In this document: piece after piece, positions 1 through 7,919 of the stretch
Numbering within the stretch: the first letter of the stretch is position 1
Layout: each line of letters begins with the position of its first letter
Origin: Streptomyces sp. CB01249
Lineage (GTDB): Bacteria > Actinomycetota > Actinomycetes > Streptomycetales > Streptomycetaceae
Direction: 5' to 3'
Length of the DNA: 64,000 bases
Assembly: GCF_001905735.1 (NCBI RefSeq)
Contig: NZ_LISW01000005.1
Coordinates: 275,969 to 339,968, forward strand
Program-made: the position numbers and the translations under genes
The notes under the pieces: generated by a model
Database searches by the model: none
What the model was told of the DNA's origin: nothing
The model's input: the letters and a program-made list of their open reading frames with translations, nothing else

Positions 1-1372
1 GCCAGAGCACCACGGCGTGGCCCTCGACGTCGATCCCGCGCCGCCCGGCCCGGCCGGTGAGCTGGGTGTACTCGCCGGGGGTGATGTCGGCGTGCTGCTC
101 GCCGTTCCACTTGACGAGCTTCTCCAGGACCACCGAGCGGGCGGGCATGTTGATGCCGAGGGCCAGCGTCTCCGTCGCGAAGACCGCCTTGACGAGGCCC
201 CGGACGAACAGCTCCTCGACGATCTCCTTGAACCGCGGGAGCATCCCGGCGTGGTGCGCGGCGATGCCCCGCTCCAGGCCCTCCAGCCACTCGTAGTAGC
301 CCAGGACGTGCAGATCCTCGGACGGGATGGACGCCGTCCGCTCCTCCACGATCTCCCGCACGAGGCGCCGCTTGTCCTCGTCGTTGAGCCGGAGCCCGGC
401 GTGCAGGCACTGCTGGACGGCGGCCTCGCAGGCGGCCCGGCTGAAGATGAACGTGATCGCGGGGAGCAGCCCCTCGGCGTCCAGCCGGTCGATGACCTCG
501 GGGCGCGAGGGCGTCCAGATCCGGCTGCGCTGACGCCGCTCGCGCTCGCGGTCGGCCTCGCGGACCATCTTGCCGCGGCGGCGTTCGCGGGGGTTGTACC
601 CGCGCTGGTTCTCCATGCGGGCGAGGCGGACGAGGTCGGGGTTGACCTCGCGGCGGCCGGTGCCGCGGCCTCCGTGGTCGGTCTCCTCCTCGAAGAGGTC
701 GTACATCCGCCGCCCGGCCAGCACGTGCTGCCACAGCGGGACGGGCCGCTGCTCGGAGACGATCACCTCGGTGTCGCCGCGCACGGTGTCCAGCCAGTCG
801 CCGAACTCCTCCGCGTTGGACACGGTCGCCGAGAGGGAGACCAGGGTGACCGACTCGGGGAGGTGGATGATCACCTCTTCCCAGACGGCGCCCCGGAAGC
901 GGTCGGAGAGGTAGTGCACCTCGTCCATGACCACGTGTCCGAGGCCGTTCAGCGCCTGGGAGCCCGCGTACAGCATGTTCCGCAGGACCTCGGTGGTCAT
1001 GACGACGACCGGGGCGTCCGCGTTGACACTGTTGTCACCGGTGAGCAGGCCGACCTTGTCGGAGCCGTAGCGCCGGACCAGGTCGGCGAACTTCTGGTTC
1101 GACAGGGCCTTGATCGGCGTGGTGTAGAAGCACTTGCGGCCCTGCTCCAGGGCGAGGTGCACGGCGAACTCGCCGACGATCGTCTTGCCCGAGCCGGTGG
1201 GGGCGGCGACGAGCACGCCCTTCCCGGCCTCCAGCGCCTTGCACGCCTCGATCTGGTACGGGTCGAGATCGAAGTCGTACATCTCGCGGAACGGCCCGAG
1301 AGCGGTCGCCTGCTCGGCCGCCCGGAGCCGGGAAGCCTGGTAGCGCTCAGCTGGTGAGAGGTCGTCTGTCAT
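1..1372 (-). CDS. helY: Ski2-like DEAD/DEAH RNA helicase (HelY type), N-terminal part only
   Basis: Superfamily 2 helicase, probably acting on RNA. The frame is open from an ATG at 1372 to the window edge, so about 457 N-terminal residues are visible and the C-terminus is missing. Seen: Walker A APTGSGKT at about residues 57-64, the DEVH box at about 150-153, a SATVSN motif III, a charged linker rich in Arg, then the second RecA-like domain ending in the motif VI segment QLTGRAGRRGID. Long helicases of this type lie next to tatAC and the paf genes in other actinobacteria, which supports the HelY name. It is transcribed in the same direction as the lipid kinase and tat genes upstream. The cellular role is not shown by sequence; RNA processing or decay is inferred from the Ski2/Mtr4 relationship. 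Confidence 0.9.
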   Translation of the reverse strand, partial: MTDDLSPAERYQASRLRAAEQATALGPFREMYDFDLDPYQIEACKALEAGKGVLVAAPTGSGKTIVGEFAVHLALEQGRKCFYTTPIKALSNQKFADLVRRYGSDKVGLLTGDNSVNADAPVVVMTTEVLRNMLYAGSQALNGLGHVVMDEVHYLSDRFRGAVWEEVIIHLPESVTLVSLSATVSNAEEFGDWLDTVRGDTEVIVSEQRPVPLWQHVLAGRRMYDLFEEETDHGGRGTGRREVNPDLVRLARMENQRGYNPRERRRGKMVREADRERERRQRSRIWTPSRPEVIDRLDAEGLLPAITFIFSRAACEAAVQQCLHAGLRLNDEDKRRLVREIVEERTASIPSEDLHVLGYYEWLEGLERGIAAHHAGMLPRFKEIVEELFVRGLVKAVFATETLALGINMPARSVVLEKLVKWNGEQHADITPGEYTQLTGRAGRRGIDVEGHAVVLW

Positions 1373-1416
1373 CTTGCTGTCGAGCCTACCCGCCGCCTCC
1401 GACAGTGACGCGATCT

Positions 1417-2322
1417 TTAATCGCCCATGGTCCGGGCTCCGAGAACCCGTACCGCCTTCGGCACACAGGTGGCGGTCAGCGGGAGCGCGCCGAGCGGTTC
1501 GCCGTCCGCGTAGGCGGTGACGCCGACGGCTTCGAGGGTGACCGACGAGGCCCGGTGCACGGTGACGACGGGGTGGCTGAGGTGCGTTCCCTTGTACACC
1601 CGGGGAAAGACCTTGAGCAGGGTCGTACGGCTGCACTCGCCGACCACCGTGATGTCGAAGAGCCCGTCACCCATGTCCGCGTCGGCGCACATCCGCATGC
1701 CGCCGCCGTACGAGGTGCCGTTGCCCACCGCGACGAGCGTCGCCCGAAGCTCCCGGGACGGCCCCCCGTCGAGCGTCATGCGGTACGTGACCGGCTTGAA
1801 GGCGGCCAGCTCGGCGAGGATCGCCAGGTCGTACTTGAAGCGGCCGCCCCAGCGCATCCGGTTGCCCCGGTCGTTGACCCGGGAGTCGAAGCCGGAGGCG
1901 AGCACGGAGCCGAACCAGCGCTCCCCGGCCCGGCCGAGGTCGATCTCGCGCACCGGCGCCCGGCCCTTGAGCGCATCGGCGGCGAGCCGGCCCGACGCCT
2001 CCGGGTCGCGTATCGGCAGGCCCAGGGCGCGCGCGAAGTCGTTGCCGGTCCCCACCGCGACCACGCCGAGCGGGGTGAGCGTCCCGGCGACCGCCTGGAG
2101 GGCCAGCGACATGAGCCCGTCCCCGCCGACGGCTATGAGCGCGCCGGTCCCCTCCGCGACCGCGTCCCGGGCCCGGCGCAGCGCGTCACCGGCGTCCTCG
2201 CCGAGGATCGTACGTACGGAGAAGCCGGCCTCCCGCAACGCGGAAGCGGCCGGCTGCGCGGCTCGCGCGCCCCGGCCGCGTCCCGCGGTGGGATTGACGA
2301 AGAGGGTGATCTCGCTGGTCAC
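1417..2322 (-). CDS. Diacylglycerol kinase family lipid kinase
   Basis: A 301-residue protein that starts at a GTG. It has the DAGK catalytic fold: the N-terminal strand and loop LFVNPTAGRGRG (about residues 7-18), the nucleotide-binding GGDGLMSLAL segment near residue 65, and the following GVVAVGTGNDFARALGLP motif typical of YegS/BmrU-like soluble lipid kinases. The C-terminal beta-rich domain ends in a YADGEPLGALP stretch, also usual for the family. It probably phosphorylates a lipid such as diacylglycerol; the exact substrate cannot be read. It sits 17 bases downstream of tatC on the same strand and is likely cotranscribed with it. No transmembrane segment is obvious, as expected for this soluble group. 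Confidence 0.87.
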   Translation of the reverse strand: MTSEITLFVNPTAGRGRGARAAQPAASALREAGFSVRTILGEDAGDALRRARDAVAEGTGALIAVGGDGLMSLALQAVAGTLTPLGVVAVGTGNDFARALGLPIRDPEASGRLAADALKGRAPVREIDLGRAGERWFGSVLASGFDSRVNDRGNRMRWGGRFKYDLAILAELAAFKPVTYRMTLDGGPSRELRATLVAVGNGTSYGGGMRMCADADMGDGLFDITVVGECSRTTLLKVFPRVYKGTHLSHPVVTVHRASSVTLEAVGVTAYADGEPLGALPLTATCVPKAVRVLGARTMGD

Positions 2323-2339
2323 CCGGGGACCCTACAAGG

Positions 2340-3290
2340 TCAGGTGATGTCGTCGTAACCGTCGCGCGCGGAGGACCGTCCGCCGTCGGACTGACCGGGC
2401 ACCGTCGGAGACGCCGACACCTGCTCCATGTCGCCGATGTCCTCGGGGGTGAGGTCCAGATCCGACGCCTCGTCGTCATCGAGGTCGGCGTCCGGGTTGT
2501 TCCGCTTCCGGCGCCGGTCGTTGGCCATGCAGACGCCGAGGGCGAGGTAGTACAGCAGCACGATGGGCGCGGCCAGCGTGATCATCGTGAGCGGGTCCCC
2601 GGTCGGGGTCGCCACAGCGGCGAAGATCGTGATGCCCATGACCATCCAGCGCCACCAGGAGGCGAGTCGCTTGGCCGTGAGAATCCCGGTGAAGTTCAGC
2701 AGGACGAGCAGCAGCGGCAGCTCGAAGGCGAGGCCGAACACGACCACCATGCGCGTGATGAAGTCGAGGTACTCGTCGACCGGCAGCAGGGGCTTCGTGT
2801 CGTTGGGGGTGAACTCCTGGAGCACCGACGCGGTCTGCGGCATCAGCACGTAGGCGAGGGTCGCACCCGCCAGGAAGAGCGGCGCGCCGACGCCCACGAA
2901 GGAGAGCGCGTACCGCTTCTCGTGCTTGTGCAGGCCGGGCGCGAGGAACGCCCACAACTGGTACAGCCAGACCGGGGAGGAGATCACCACCCCTGCCATG
3001 AGGGAGACCTTGAGGGCGATGGAGAACGGGGCGACGATTCCGTTCACCGTCATCTCGGCACACGGCTTGCCGTTGAGCTGCCTCGCCTCACCATGGGCGC
3101 AGCCGACCGACTCCAGGATGGGCTTGATCAGGAAGGTGATCAGGTCCTGGTAGAAGAAGGCCGTGATCGAGGTGATCACGAGGATCGCCACAACCGCGAT
3201 CAGCAGTCGGTTACGCAACTCTCGCAGGTGATCAGCGAGAGGCATCCGCCCCTCGCTGTCCTTCTCCTGCTTGCGGGCAGACTTGAGCAA
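2340..3290 (-). CDS. tatC: Sec-independent protein translocase subunit TatC
   Basis: Membrane core of the twin-arginine translocase; it binds the RR signal peptide and recruits TatA. The 316-residue product has the cytoplasmic N-terminus with the MPLADHLRELRNRL segment that holds the conserved Glu and Arg residues, then six hydrophobic spans, including the WAFLAPGLHKHEKR loop. It ends in a long acidic, hydrophilic tail of about 60 residues. The start used is a TTG at 3290, preceded by GAGGGAAG; an in-frame ATG at residue 16 would cut into the conserved N-terminal helix. TatA lies just upstream on the same strand, so the two form a tatAC unit. No tatB is seen here. The acidic tail is longer than in enterobacterial TatC, as is common in Streptomyces. 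Confidence 0.96.
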   Translation of the reverse strand: MLKSARKQEKDSEGRMPLADHLRELRNRLLIAVVAILVITSITAFFYQDLITFLIKPILESVGCAHGEARQLNGKPCAEMTVNGIVAPFSIALKVSLMAGVVISSPVWLYQLWAFLAPGLHKHEKRYALSFVGVGAPLFLAGATLAYVLMPQTASVLQEFTPNDTKPLLPVDEYLDFITRMVVVFGLAFELPLLLVLLNFTGILTAKRLASWWRWMVMGITIFAAVATPTGDPLTMITLAAPIVLLYYLALGVCMANDRRRKRNNPDADLDDDEASDLDLTPEDIGDMEQVSASPTVPGQSDGGRSSARDGYDDIT

Positions 3291-3341
3291 CCCACTTCCC
3301 TCGTCTCGTGCGGCGGCCGGCGGAGGAATCCGTCAGCGCGG

Positions 3342-3626
3342 TCAGCTCTGGGTGGTGGGCTTCGCTTCGCTCACCGGACGGGAGCTCGTGACGTCGCCGG
3401 GCGCGGCCTGGATCGTACGGGCGGCGGCCTGCGGGGCGTCGGCGGGGGCGTCCGTGGTGGCGGGGGCCGTCGGCTCGTCGTCCTTCTTCATGGCCTTGGC
3501 CTCGCTCTTGAGGATGCGGGCCGACTTGCCGAGCGAACGGGCCATGTCGGGAAGCTTCTTGGCGCCGAACAACAGCAGGATGACAGCGATGATCAGTACG
3601 ATCTCGAGAGGCTTCAGATTGCCCAT
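3342..3626 (-). CDS. tatA: Twin-arginine translocase subunit TatA
   Basis: Small pore-forming Tat subunit of 94 residues. The ATG at 3626 is chosen because a GAAGGAAG ribosome site lies just before it, and because the protein then begins MGNLKPLEIVLIIAVILLLF, a single membrane helix. It is followed by the hinge GAKKLPDMARSLGKSARILK amphipathic helix with the FGAKKLP motif. The remainder is a disordered Ala, Pro and Thr rich tail. The reading frame is open for 39 codons further upstream, but that extension has no family likeness. tatC follows 51 bases downstream. The LPD hinge and short size favour TatA over TatB. Confidence 0.95.
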   Translation of the reverse strand: MGNLKPLEIVLIIAVILLLFGAKKLPDMARSLGKSARILKSEAKAMKKDDEPTAPATTDAPADAPQAAARTIQAAPGDVTSSRPVSEAKPTTQS

Positions 3627-3848
3627 GATGTGCTTCCTTCTAGCTGAGGCGGCTGGAGGTGGGCTCGCTGCCCTTGAGTGGCGGATACACATCCGACCAT
3701 TCGCCGGCAGCGATCGTAACCCGCGGGAGTAAACGCGAGGCAATGCCCGTGCATACTTTCGATAGCGGCCCGCACCTCCCTGCCTGGGCCGTCCTGCAGC
3801 AGCGTACCTCCCGGGCCCCCGAAACAGGAGGCCGCGTCCACGGGCCCT

Positions 3849-4046
3849 CTAGGGCCTGGCCTTCCCCGTCGCGGCGAGCCGTTCGGCCGCGCGTTCCAGG
3901 TCGTCGGCGGCGCGGTTGATGCGCTCCGTGGTGCGGGTCACCTGGTGGCCGAGGCGCTGGGCCTCGGTGAACACCCTGATGGCCAGCGTGCCGAGCACGG
4001 CGATTCCGAGGAATCCCAGGGCGATGGCGAGCATGGGCCAGAACAT
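3849..4046 (-). CDS. Small single-pass membrane protein, function unknown
   Basis: A 65-residue protein: an N-terminal hydrophobic helix (MFWPMLAIALGFLGIAVLGTL), then a charged helical stretch rich in Arg, Glu and Ala (about residues 28-62) that could form a short coiled coil. I do not recognise a family. It lies between the zinc-ribbon gene upstream and tatA downstream, all on the minus strand, 14 bases after the zinc-ribbon stop, so it is probably in the pafBC-tat transcription unit. The ATG at 4046 is the only good start. One hydrophobic helix followed by an amphipathic charged helix is superficially TatA-like, but the FGxxxLP hinge is absent, so I do not call it a Tat subunit. Confidence 0.6.
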   Translation of the reverse strand: MFWPMLAIALGFLGIAVLGTLAIRVFTEAQRLGHQVTRTTERINRAADDLERAAERLAATGKARP

Positions 4047-4060
4047 GCGCGAGGAGCCTT

Positions 4061-4339
4061 TCAGGAGCCGGTGTGCAGGCGTAGCGTGCGGACGCCGCCG
4101 TCGGTCAGGAGCTCCACTATCCGTTCCCCCGCCGGCTTACGGACGCACGCGGCGCAGTCGGGGCAGGTGAAGGAGTAGAACGTGGTGCGGCTGGTCGCGC
4201 CGATCACCAGCCGGAACTCCGCCGCCGCAAGCTCGAACCGCGCACGGCAGTCCGGGCAGGCGGCCTTGAAGCGCGCCGACTCCGGCACCGCCACGGTGGG
4301 TACGGCGGCGCGGCCCGGCAGCGCGGACAGGTGGCCCAT
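4061..4339 (-). CDS. Zinc-ribbon protein, function unknown
   Basis: A 92-residue protein starting at the ATG at 4339 (MGHLSALPG), 16 bases after the pafC stop. Two CPDC pairs, one near residue 28 and the other near residue 58, are spaced as in a four-cysteine zinc ribbon; the region between them is predicted beta strand. The last 20 residues contain VELLTDGG. The frame continues upstream into pafC, but that extension looks like translated pafC in another frame. The function is unknown. Position directly after pafC suggests cotranscription with the DNA-damage regulator pair, but this is inference. Confidence 0.6.
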   Translation of the reverse strand: MGHLSALPGRAAVPTVAVPESARFKAACPDCRARFELAAAEFRLVIGATSRTTFYSFTCPDCAACVRKPAGERIVELLTDGGVRTLRLHTGS

Positions 4340-4355
4340 GGGTGCGGTCGCCCCC

Positions 4356-5312
4356 TCAGGCCGTGCCGTCGTACGCGGCGAGCGCCGCGCGCGCCGCACT
4401 CCGCGCGCTCCCGGCCAGCTCCGGGGGCGAGACGATGCGCCCCTCCCGGCCGAGCCGCAGCGCGAGCCGGCGCAGCGAGGCCGGGTCCGGGGTGCGCAGG
4501 GTGATCCGCAGACCGCCGTCGGGCCGTTCCTCCGCCCGGTCGTGCGGGTAGTACTCGGCGACCCAGCGCCCGCCGGGGCCGACCTCGATCACGACCTCCG
4601 GGTCCTCGGCGGCCGGCTGGACGAGCCCCTCGGACAGGTCCCGCAGCTCCAGCTCGGGCGGGGCGGCGGGCTCGTCGAGGAGCCGGATCTCGGCGACCCG
4701 GTCGAGGCGGAAGGTGCGCCGGTCCTCGGAGGAGCGGCACCACGCCTCCATATAGGTGTGCCCGACGGCGAAGAGCCGGATCGGGTCCACCTCGCGCTCG
4801 GTGAGCTCGTCGCGGGCGGGCGAGTAGTAGCGCAGCCAGAGCCGGCGCCGCTCCGAGATCGCCCGGTCCACCTCGGCGAAGACGCCGCCCTCGGACTCGA
4901 AGGTGACCGAGAGCCGGGAGCTGGCGGCGCCCACCTCTCCGGCGGCGGTCTCCAGCTTGGCGGTGGCCCGCAGCAGCGCCTGCCGGTCGCTCTCGCGCAG
5001 CCCGGGCAGGGTCGCCACGGCGCGGGCGGCGACCAGCAGGGCCGTCGCCTCGTCGGCGGCGAGCCGCAGCGGTTCGGCGACGTCGTCCGCGTTGTGCCAC
5101 CAGATGCGGTCGCCGTCGGTGTCGATGTCGAGCAGGTCGCCGCCCCGGAAGCTGGTCCCGCACATGGGCAGCACGTCCAGGTCGGCGATCAGCTCGTCCT
5201 CGGTGATCCCGAAGGCCCGGGCGACGTCCTGGACGTGGGCGCCGGGGCGCTCGCGCAGGTACGTCACCAGGGAGAGCATCCGGCGCGTCTGGTCGATGGC
5301 GTTCGTGGCCAT
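4356..5312 (-). CDS. pafC: WYL-domain regulator PafC
   Basis: A 318-residue transcription factor with an N-terminal winged helix (about 1-70, MATNAIDQTRRMLSLVTYL) and a central WYL domain (RRRLWLRYYSPARDE, about 150-170), followed by the WYL C-terminal extension. In mycobacteria PafB and PafC form a heterodimer that activates LexA-independent DNA-damage genes; the assignment to PafC rests on domain layout and on the order pafB-pafC-tatA-tatC-helicase. The ATG at 5312 is 14 bases after the pafB stop, so the two are cotranscribed. The long frame upstream of this ATG only mirrors pafB. The canonical W-Y-L triplet is replaced by the RLWLRYYS form, normal for this subgroup. Confidence 0.9.
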   Translation of the reverse strand: MATNAIDQTRRMLSLVTYLRERPGAHVQDVARAFGITEDELIADLDVLPMCGTSFRGGDLLDIDTDGDRIWWHNADDVAEPLRLAADEATALLVAARAVATLPGLRESDRQALLRATAKLETAAGEVGAASSRLSVTFESEGGVFAEVDRAISERRRLWLRYYSPARDELTEREVDPIRLFAVGHTYMEAWCRSSEDRRTFRLDRVAEIRLLDEPAAPPELELRDLSEGLVQPAAEDPEVVIEVGPGGRWVAEYYPHDRAEERPDGGLRITLRTPDPASLRRLALRLGREGRIVSPPELAGSARSAARAALAAYDGTA

Positions 5313-5326
5313 GGAAGTCGGTCCCC

Positions 5327-6280
5327 TCAGTCCTTGGCCACGGCGCGCAGCCGGTCCACCACGTCGGCCCGCAGGTCCTCGGGTCCGGTGACGACGACGT
5401 CGGGCCCGAACTCCACGAGCCAGGCGTCCAGCCCGTGTCCGTACGGGATCTCCAACTCGTCCCACCCGTTCCCGAGTTCCCGGACCGACAGGGCGCGGGC
5501 GCGCAGCGGGTAGCCGGAGTCGGTGCGGAGCCTGATCAGGGCGGTCCGGGTGGCCGTCTCCCCGGCCCAGCTCTCCACGGTCTCGCGGACGGTGACCACG
5601 TCGGGCACCTCGGCGGTGAAGGCACCGGCCCGGGAGCGCACCTTGCCGGTGATCCGGGAGAGCCGGAAGACGCGCTCGGCGCCCCGCTCGCGGTCCCAGC
5701 CGGCGAGGTACCAGTGGCCGCGCCAGCATTCCAGGGTCCACGGCTCGACCTGGCGCTGCTCGGGCTGGGCGGCGTTGGCCTTGCGGTAGTCGAAGGTGAC
5801 CGGGCGGCGGTCGCGGCAGGCCAGCATCAGGGGTTCGAACGCGGCCTCGTGGACGGGGATGCGGGGTTCGAGGGCGCTGTGCACCTCGTAGGCGTCCTCG
5901 GTCTCGGGCATCCCGGCCGCGCGCAGCTTCTGCAGCGCTCCGCTGGCCGCGCCGGCGAGGCGGGCCTGCTGCCAGACCTTGGCGGCCAGGCCGAGCGCGG
6001 CGGCCTCCTCGGCGTCCAGCGTGATGGGCGGCAGCCGGTTGCTGTCGCGGCGGGCGAGGTAGCCGGTGTCGCCGTCCAGGTTCTCCACGGTCTCGATGAC
6101 CAGGCCGAGCTCGCGCAGGTCGTCCTTGTCGCGCTCGAACATCCGGTTGAAGGCGTCGTCGGAGGCCGCTTCGAGGTACGCCTCGATGGAGCCGCGCAGC
6201 TCGCGCTTGCTGAGCGGGCGCCGGGTCCCCAGCAGGCACAGCGCCAGATTCATCAGCCGCTCGGCCTTGGCAATCGCCAT
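5327..6280 (-). CDS. pafB: WYL-domain regulator PafB
   Basis: A 317-residue partner of PafC. It begins MAIAKAERLMNLALCLLGTRRPLSKRE, a winged-helix DNA-binding domain that covers about residues 1-75. A WYL domain follows (RRPVTFDYRKAN, then WTLECWRGHWYLAGWDRERGAERVFRLSRI at about 165-200). The C-terminal extension ends with LRADVVDRLRAV. PafB/PafC respond to DNA damage in mycobacteria; the effector is thought to be bound by the WYL domains. It is the first gene after the FKBP gene hairpin at 6347-6375, so it probably has its own promoter, and it leads the pafB-pafC-zinc ribbon-tat series. Confidence 0.9.
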   Translation of the reverse strand: MAIAKAERLMNLALCLLGTRRPLSKRELRGSIEAYLEAASDDAFNRMFERDKDDLRELGLVIETVENLDGDTGYLARRDSNRLPPITLDAEEAAALGLAAKVWQQARLAGAASGALQKLRAAGMPETEDAYEVHSALEPRIPVHEAAFEPLMLACRDRRPVTFDYRKANAAQPEQRQVEPWTLECWRGHWYLAGWDRERGAERVFRLSRITGKVRSRAGAFTAEVPDVVTVRETVESWAGETATRTALIRLRTDSGYPLRARALSVRELGNGWDELEIPYGHGLDAWLVEFGPDVVVTGPEDLRADVVDRLRAVAKD

Positions 6281-6346
6281 CGACGCCCTTTCCCTCGTGC
6301 TCTACGACGCTCGACCGTACCGCCCCGGGGTGTCCGGACAAAAGCG

Positions 6347-6375
6347 AGGGCCCGCACCTTGGCGGCGCGGGCCCT
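6347..6375 (-). terminator. Hairpin between FKBP gene and pafB
   Basis: Inverted repeat AGGGCCCGC (6347-6355) and GCGGGCCCT (6367-6375), a perfect 9-bp stem with an 11-base loop. It lies 22 bases after the stop of the cytoplasmic FKBP gene and well before the pafB start, so it probably ends the FKBP transcript and separates it from pafBC. Confidence 0.6.
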
Positions 6376-6396
6376 GCTGGTGCTACTACGCGCGGA

Positions 6397-6771
6397 TCAG
6401 ACGGCGACGAGGTCGCAGACGAAGATCAGCGTCTCGCCCGGGGCGATCCGGCCGCCGCCGGCGCCGCGGTCGCCGTAGGCGAGGTGCGCGGGGATGGTCA
6501 GCTGGCGACGGCCGCCGACCTTCATGCCCTGCACGCCCTTGTCCCAGCCCGCGATGACCTGGCCGGCACCGAGCTGGAACTGCAGCGGAGTGCCGCGGTT
6601 CCAGGAGGCGTCGAACTCCTCGCCGGTGGAGAAGGCGACACCCACGTAGTGGACGGAGACCGTCTGGCCGGCCTTGGCCTCGGCGCCCTCGCCCTCCCAG
6701 ATGTCCTTGATCTCCAGGTCGGCCGGCGGCTCGCCACCCGGGAAGTCGATCTCGGGCTTCTCGATGCTCAC
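6397..6771 (-). CDS. FKBP-type peptidyl-prolyl isomerase, cytoplasmic
   Basis: A single-domain FK506-binding isomerase of 124 residues that speeds cis-trans change at proline bonds. The start is a GTG at 6771 (protein MSIEKPEIDFPGG) with AGAGGAG a few bases upstream; ATG-type starts further out give a nonsense extension. Family residues are visible: VSVHYVGVAFSTGEEFDASW, then QVIAGWDKGVQGMKVGGRR, and the terminal LIFVCDLVAV. No signal peptide is present, so it is cytoplasmic. It follows the lipoprotein FKBP gene by 43 bases on the same strand; the pair lies between pafA and pafB, an arrangement usual in Streptomyces. Confidence 0.93.
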   Translation of the reverse strand: MSIEKPEIDFPGGEPPADLEIKDIWEGEGAEAKAGQTVSVHYVGVAFSTGEEFDASWNRGTPLQFQLGAGQVIAGWDKGVQGMKVGGRRQLTIPAHLAYGDRGAGGGRIAPGETLIFVCDLVAV

Positions 6772-6814
6772 TGACTTGCTCCTCTTACAGATGAACTGGG
6801 CAACCGGGACAGTC

Positions 6815-7777
6815 TTACATCTTCGCCAGGAGGTCCACGGCGAAGACCAGCGTGGAGTTGGCGGGCACGCCCGACTGCTCCTTGTCACCGAGGCCCTGGT
6901 CCGGCGGCACGACCAGCAGCACCCGGCTGCCGATCTTCTTGCCGACCAGGCCGTCCTTCAGGCCCTTGAGGGTGACCTGCGCCAGCGGGAAGGTCTGCGT
7001 CTTGCCCGTGGTGTACGTGTTGTCGAACTCCTTGCCGTCCTTCCAGAGCTTGGCCACGTAGTTCACGACGACCGAGTCGGTCTCCTTCACCACGTCGCCC
7101 TTGGACTCCAGCACGTAGTTGGAGACCAGCTTCTTCGGCGGGGTGACCTTGCTCGGGATGGTCAGGCTCGGCGCCTTGCCGTCGGTGTTGGTGCCCACCT
7201 TCGGCAGGTCCATGTTGTCCTGGGCGACGGCGGTGCCCTTGGCCGAGGCCGGGATCTGCTTCGCCTTCAGGATGTCCACGACGAAGACCAGGGTGGCGTT
7301 CGGCTTGATGTCGCCCTGGCCCTGGGCCCCGTAACCGAGGTCCGGCGGGATCACCAGCTGGACCCTGCTGCCGACCTTCTGGCCGACCAGGCCCTTCTCC
7401 CAGCCCTGGATGACCATGCCCGCGCCGAGCGTCAGGTCGAACGGCTGCTTGCGGTCGAAGCTGTTGTCGAACGGCTTGGTGGAGTCGTACGCCTGGCCGA
7501 GGTAGTTGACCTGGGTGACGTCGCCGTTCTTCAGCTTCGCGCCGTCGCCCTCGCTGATGACCTTGGTCTTCAGCTCCTTGGGCGGCGTACCCGTGCCCTT
7601 GGCCAGGGTGGGCTTCTCGCCGAACTTCTCGCCCGCGGTGATGGCGGGGAAGCCGCCCTTGGAGGGGGCGGACGCGGAGGCGGAAGCGGAGTCGGAGCCC
7701 TTGTCGTCGTCGCTGCCGCAGGCCGCTGACGACAACAGCAGCAGGGGGACGACGAGAAGGCCGGCAAGTCGGCGCAC
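6815..7777 (-). CDS. Secreted lipoprotein with two FKBP domains
   Basis: A 320-residue peptidyl-prolyl isomerase anchored outside the membrane. The signal peptide MRRLAGLLVVPLLLLSSAAC ends in a lipobox with Cys20 as the lipid site, followed by an Asp/Ser rich linker. Two FKBP domains follow: the first at about 85-175 (VNYLGQAYDSTKPFDNSF, MVIQGWEKGLVGQKVGSR), the second at about 215-320 (VNYVAKLWKDGKEFDNTY, LKGLKDGLVGKKIGSR). The second domain has VTLKGLKDGL where an active enzyme usually has VIxGWxxGL, so it may bind prolyl peptides rather than catalyse. It probably assists folding of exported proteins. It lies between pafA and the cytoplasmic FKBP gene. Confidence 0.92.
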   Translation of the reverse strand: MRRLAGLLVVPLLLLSSAACGSDDDKGSDSASASASAPSKGGFPAITAGEKFGEKPTLAKGTGTPPKELKTKVISEGDGAKLKNGDVTQVNYLGQAYDSTKPFDNSFDRKQPFDLTLGAGMVIQGWEKGLVGQKVGSRVQLVIPPDLGYGAQGQGDIKPNATLVFVVDILKAKQIPASAKGTAVAQDNMDLPKVGTNTDGKAPSLTIPSKVTPPKKLVSNYVLESKGDVVKETDSVVVNYVAKLWKDGKEFDNTYTTGKTQTFPLAQVTLKGLKDGLVGKKIGSRVLLVVPPDQGLGDKEQSGVPANSTLVFAVDLLAKM

Positions 7778-7857
7778 TGGTTCCTCAGATCTCAGACGGC
7801 ATATGTGGGGGACGCGCCCCGGGGGTCCGGGGACCCCGCCACTCTAGGCCGTGCGAA

Positions 7858-7886
7858 GGGCCCCGTACGAGGAACGTACGGGGCCC
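7858..7886 (-). terminator. Terminator after pafA
   Basis: A perfect 12-bp stem, GGGCCCCGTACG (7858-7869) and CGTACGGGGCCC (7875-7886), with the five-base loop AGGAA. It starts 34 bases beyond the pafA stop on the minus strand, and separates pafA from the FKBP lipoprotein gene. Confidence 0.75.
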
Positions 7887-7919
7887 GAGTCGCGCCGGCG
7901 CCGGAGCGTATCCTGCGCC

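Noticed and set aside
17..1357. Long plus-strand open frames over the helicase region
   Set aside because: They mirror the minus-strand helicase frame, which has all helicase motifs; the plus-strand products are low-complexity and match no family.
3849..4046. Second TatA/TatB-like protein near tatA
   Set aside because: It has a membrane helix and an amphipathic part but lacks the FGxxxLP hinge, so the resemblance is only of shape.
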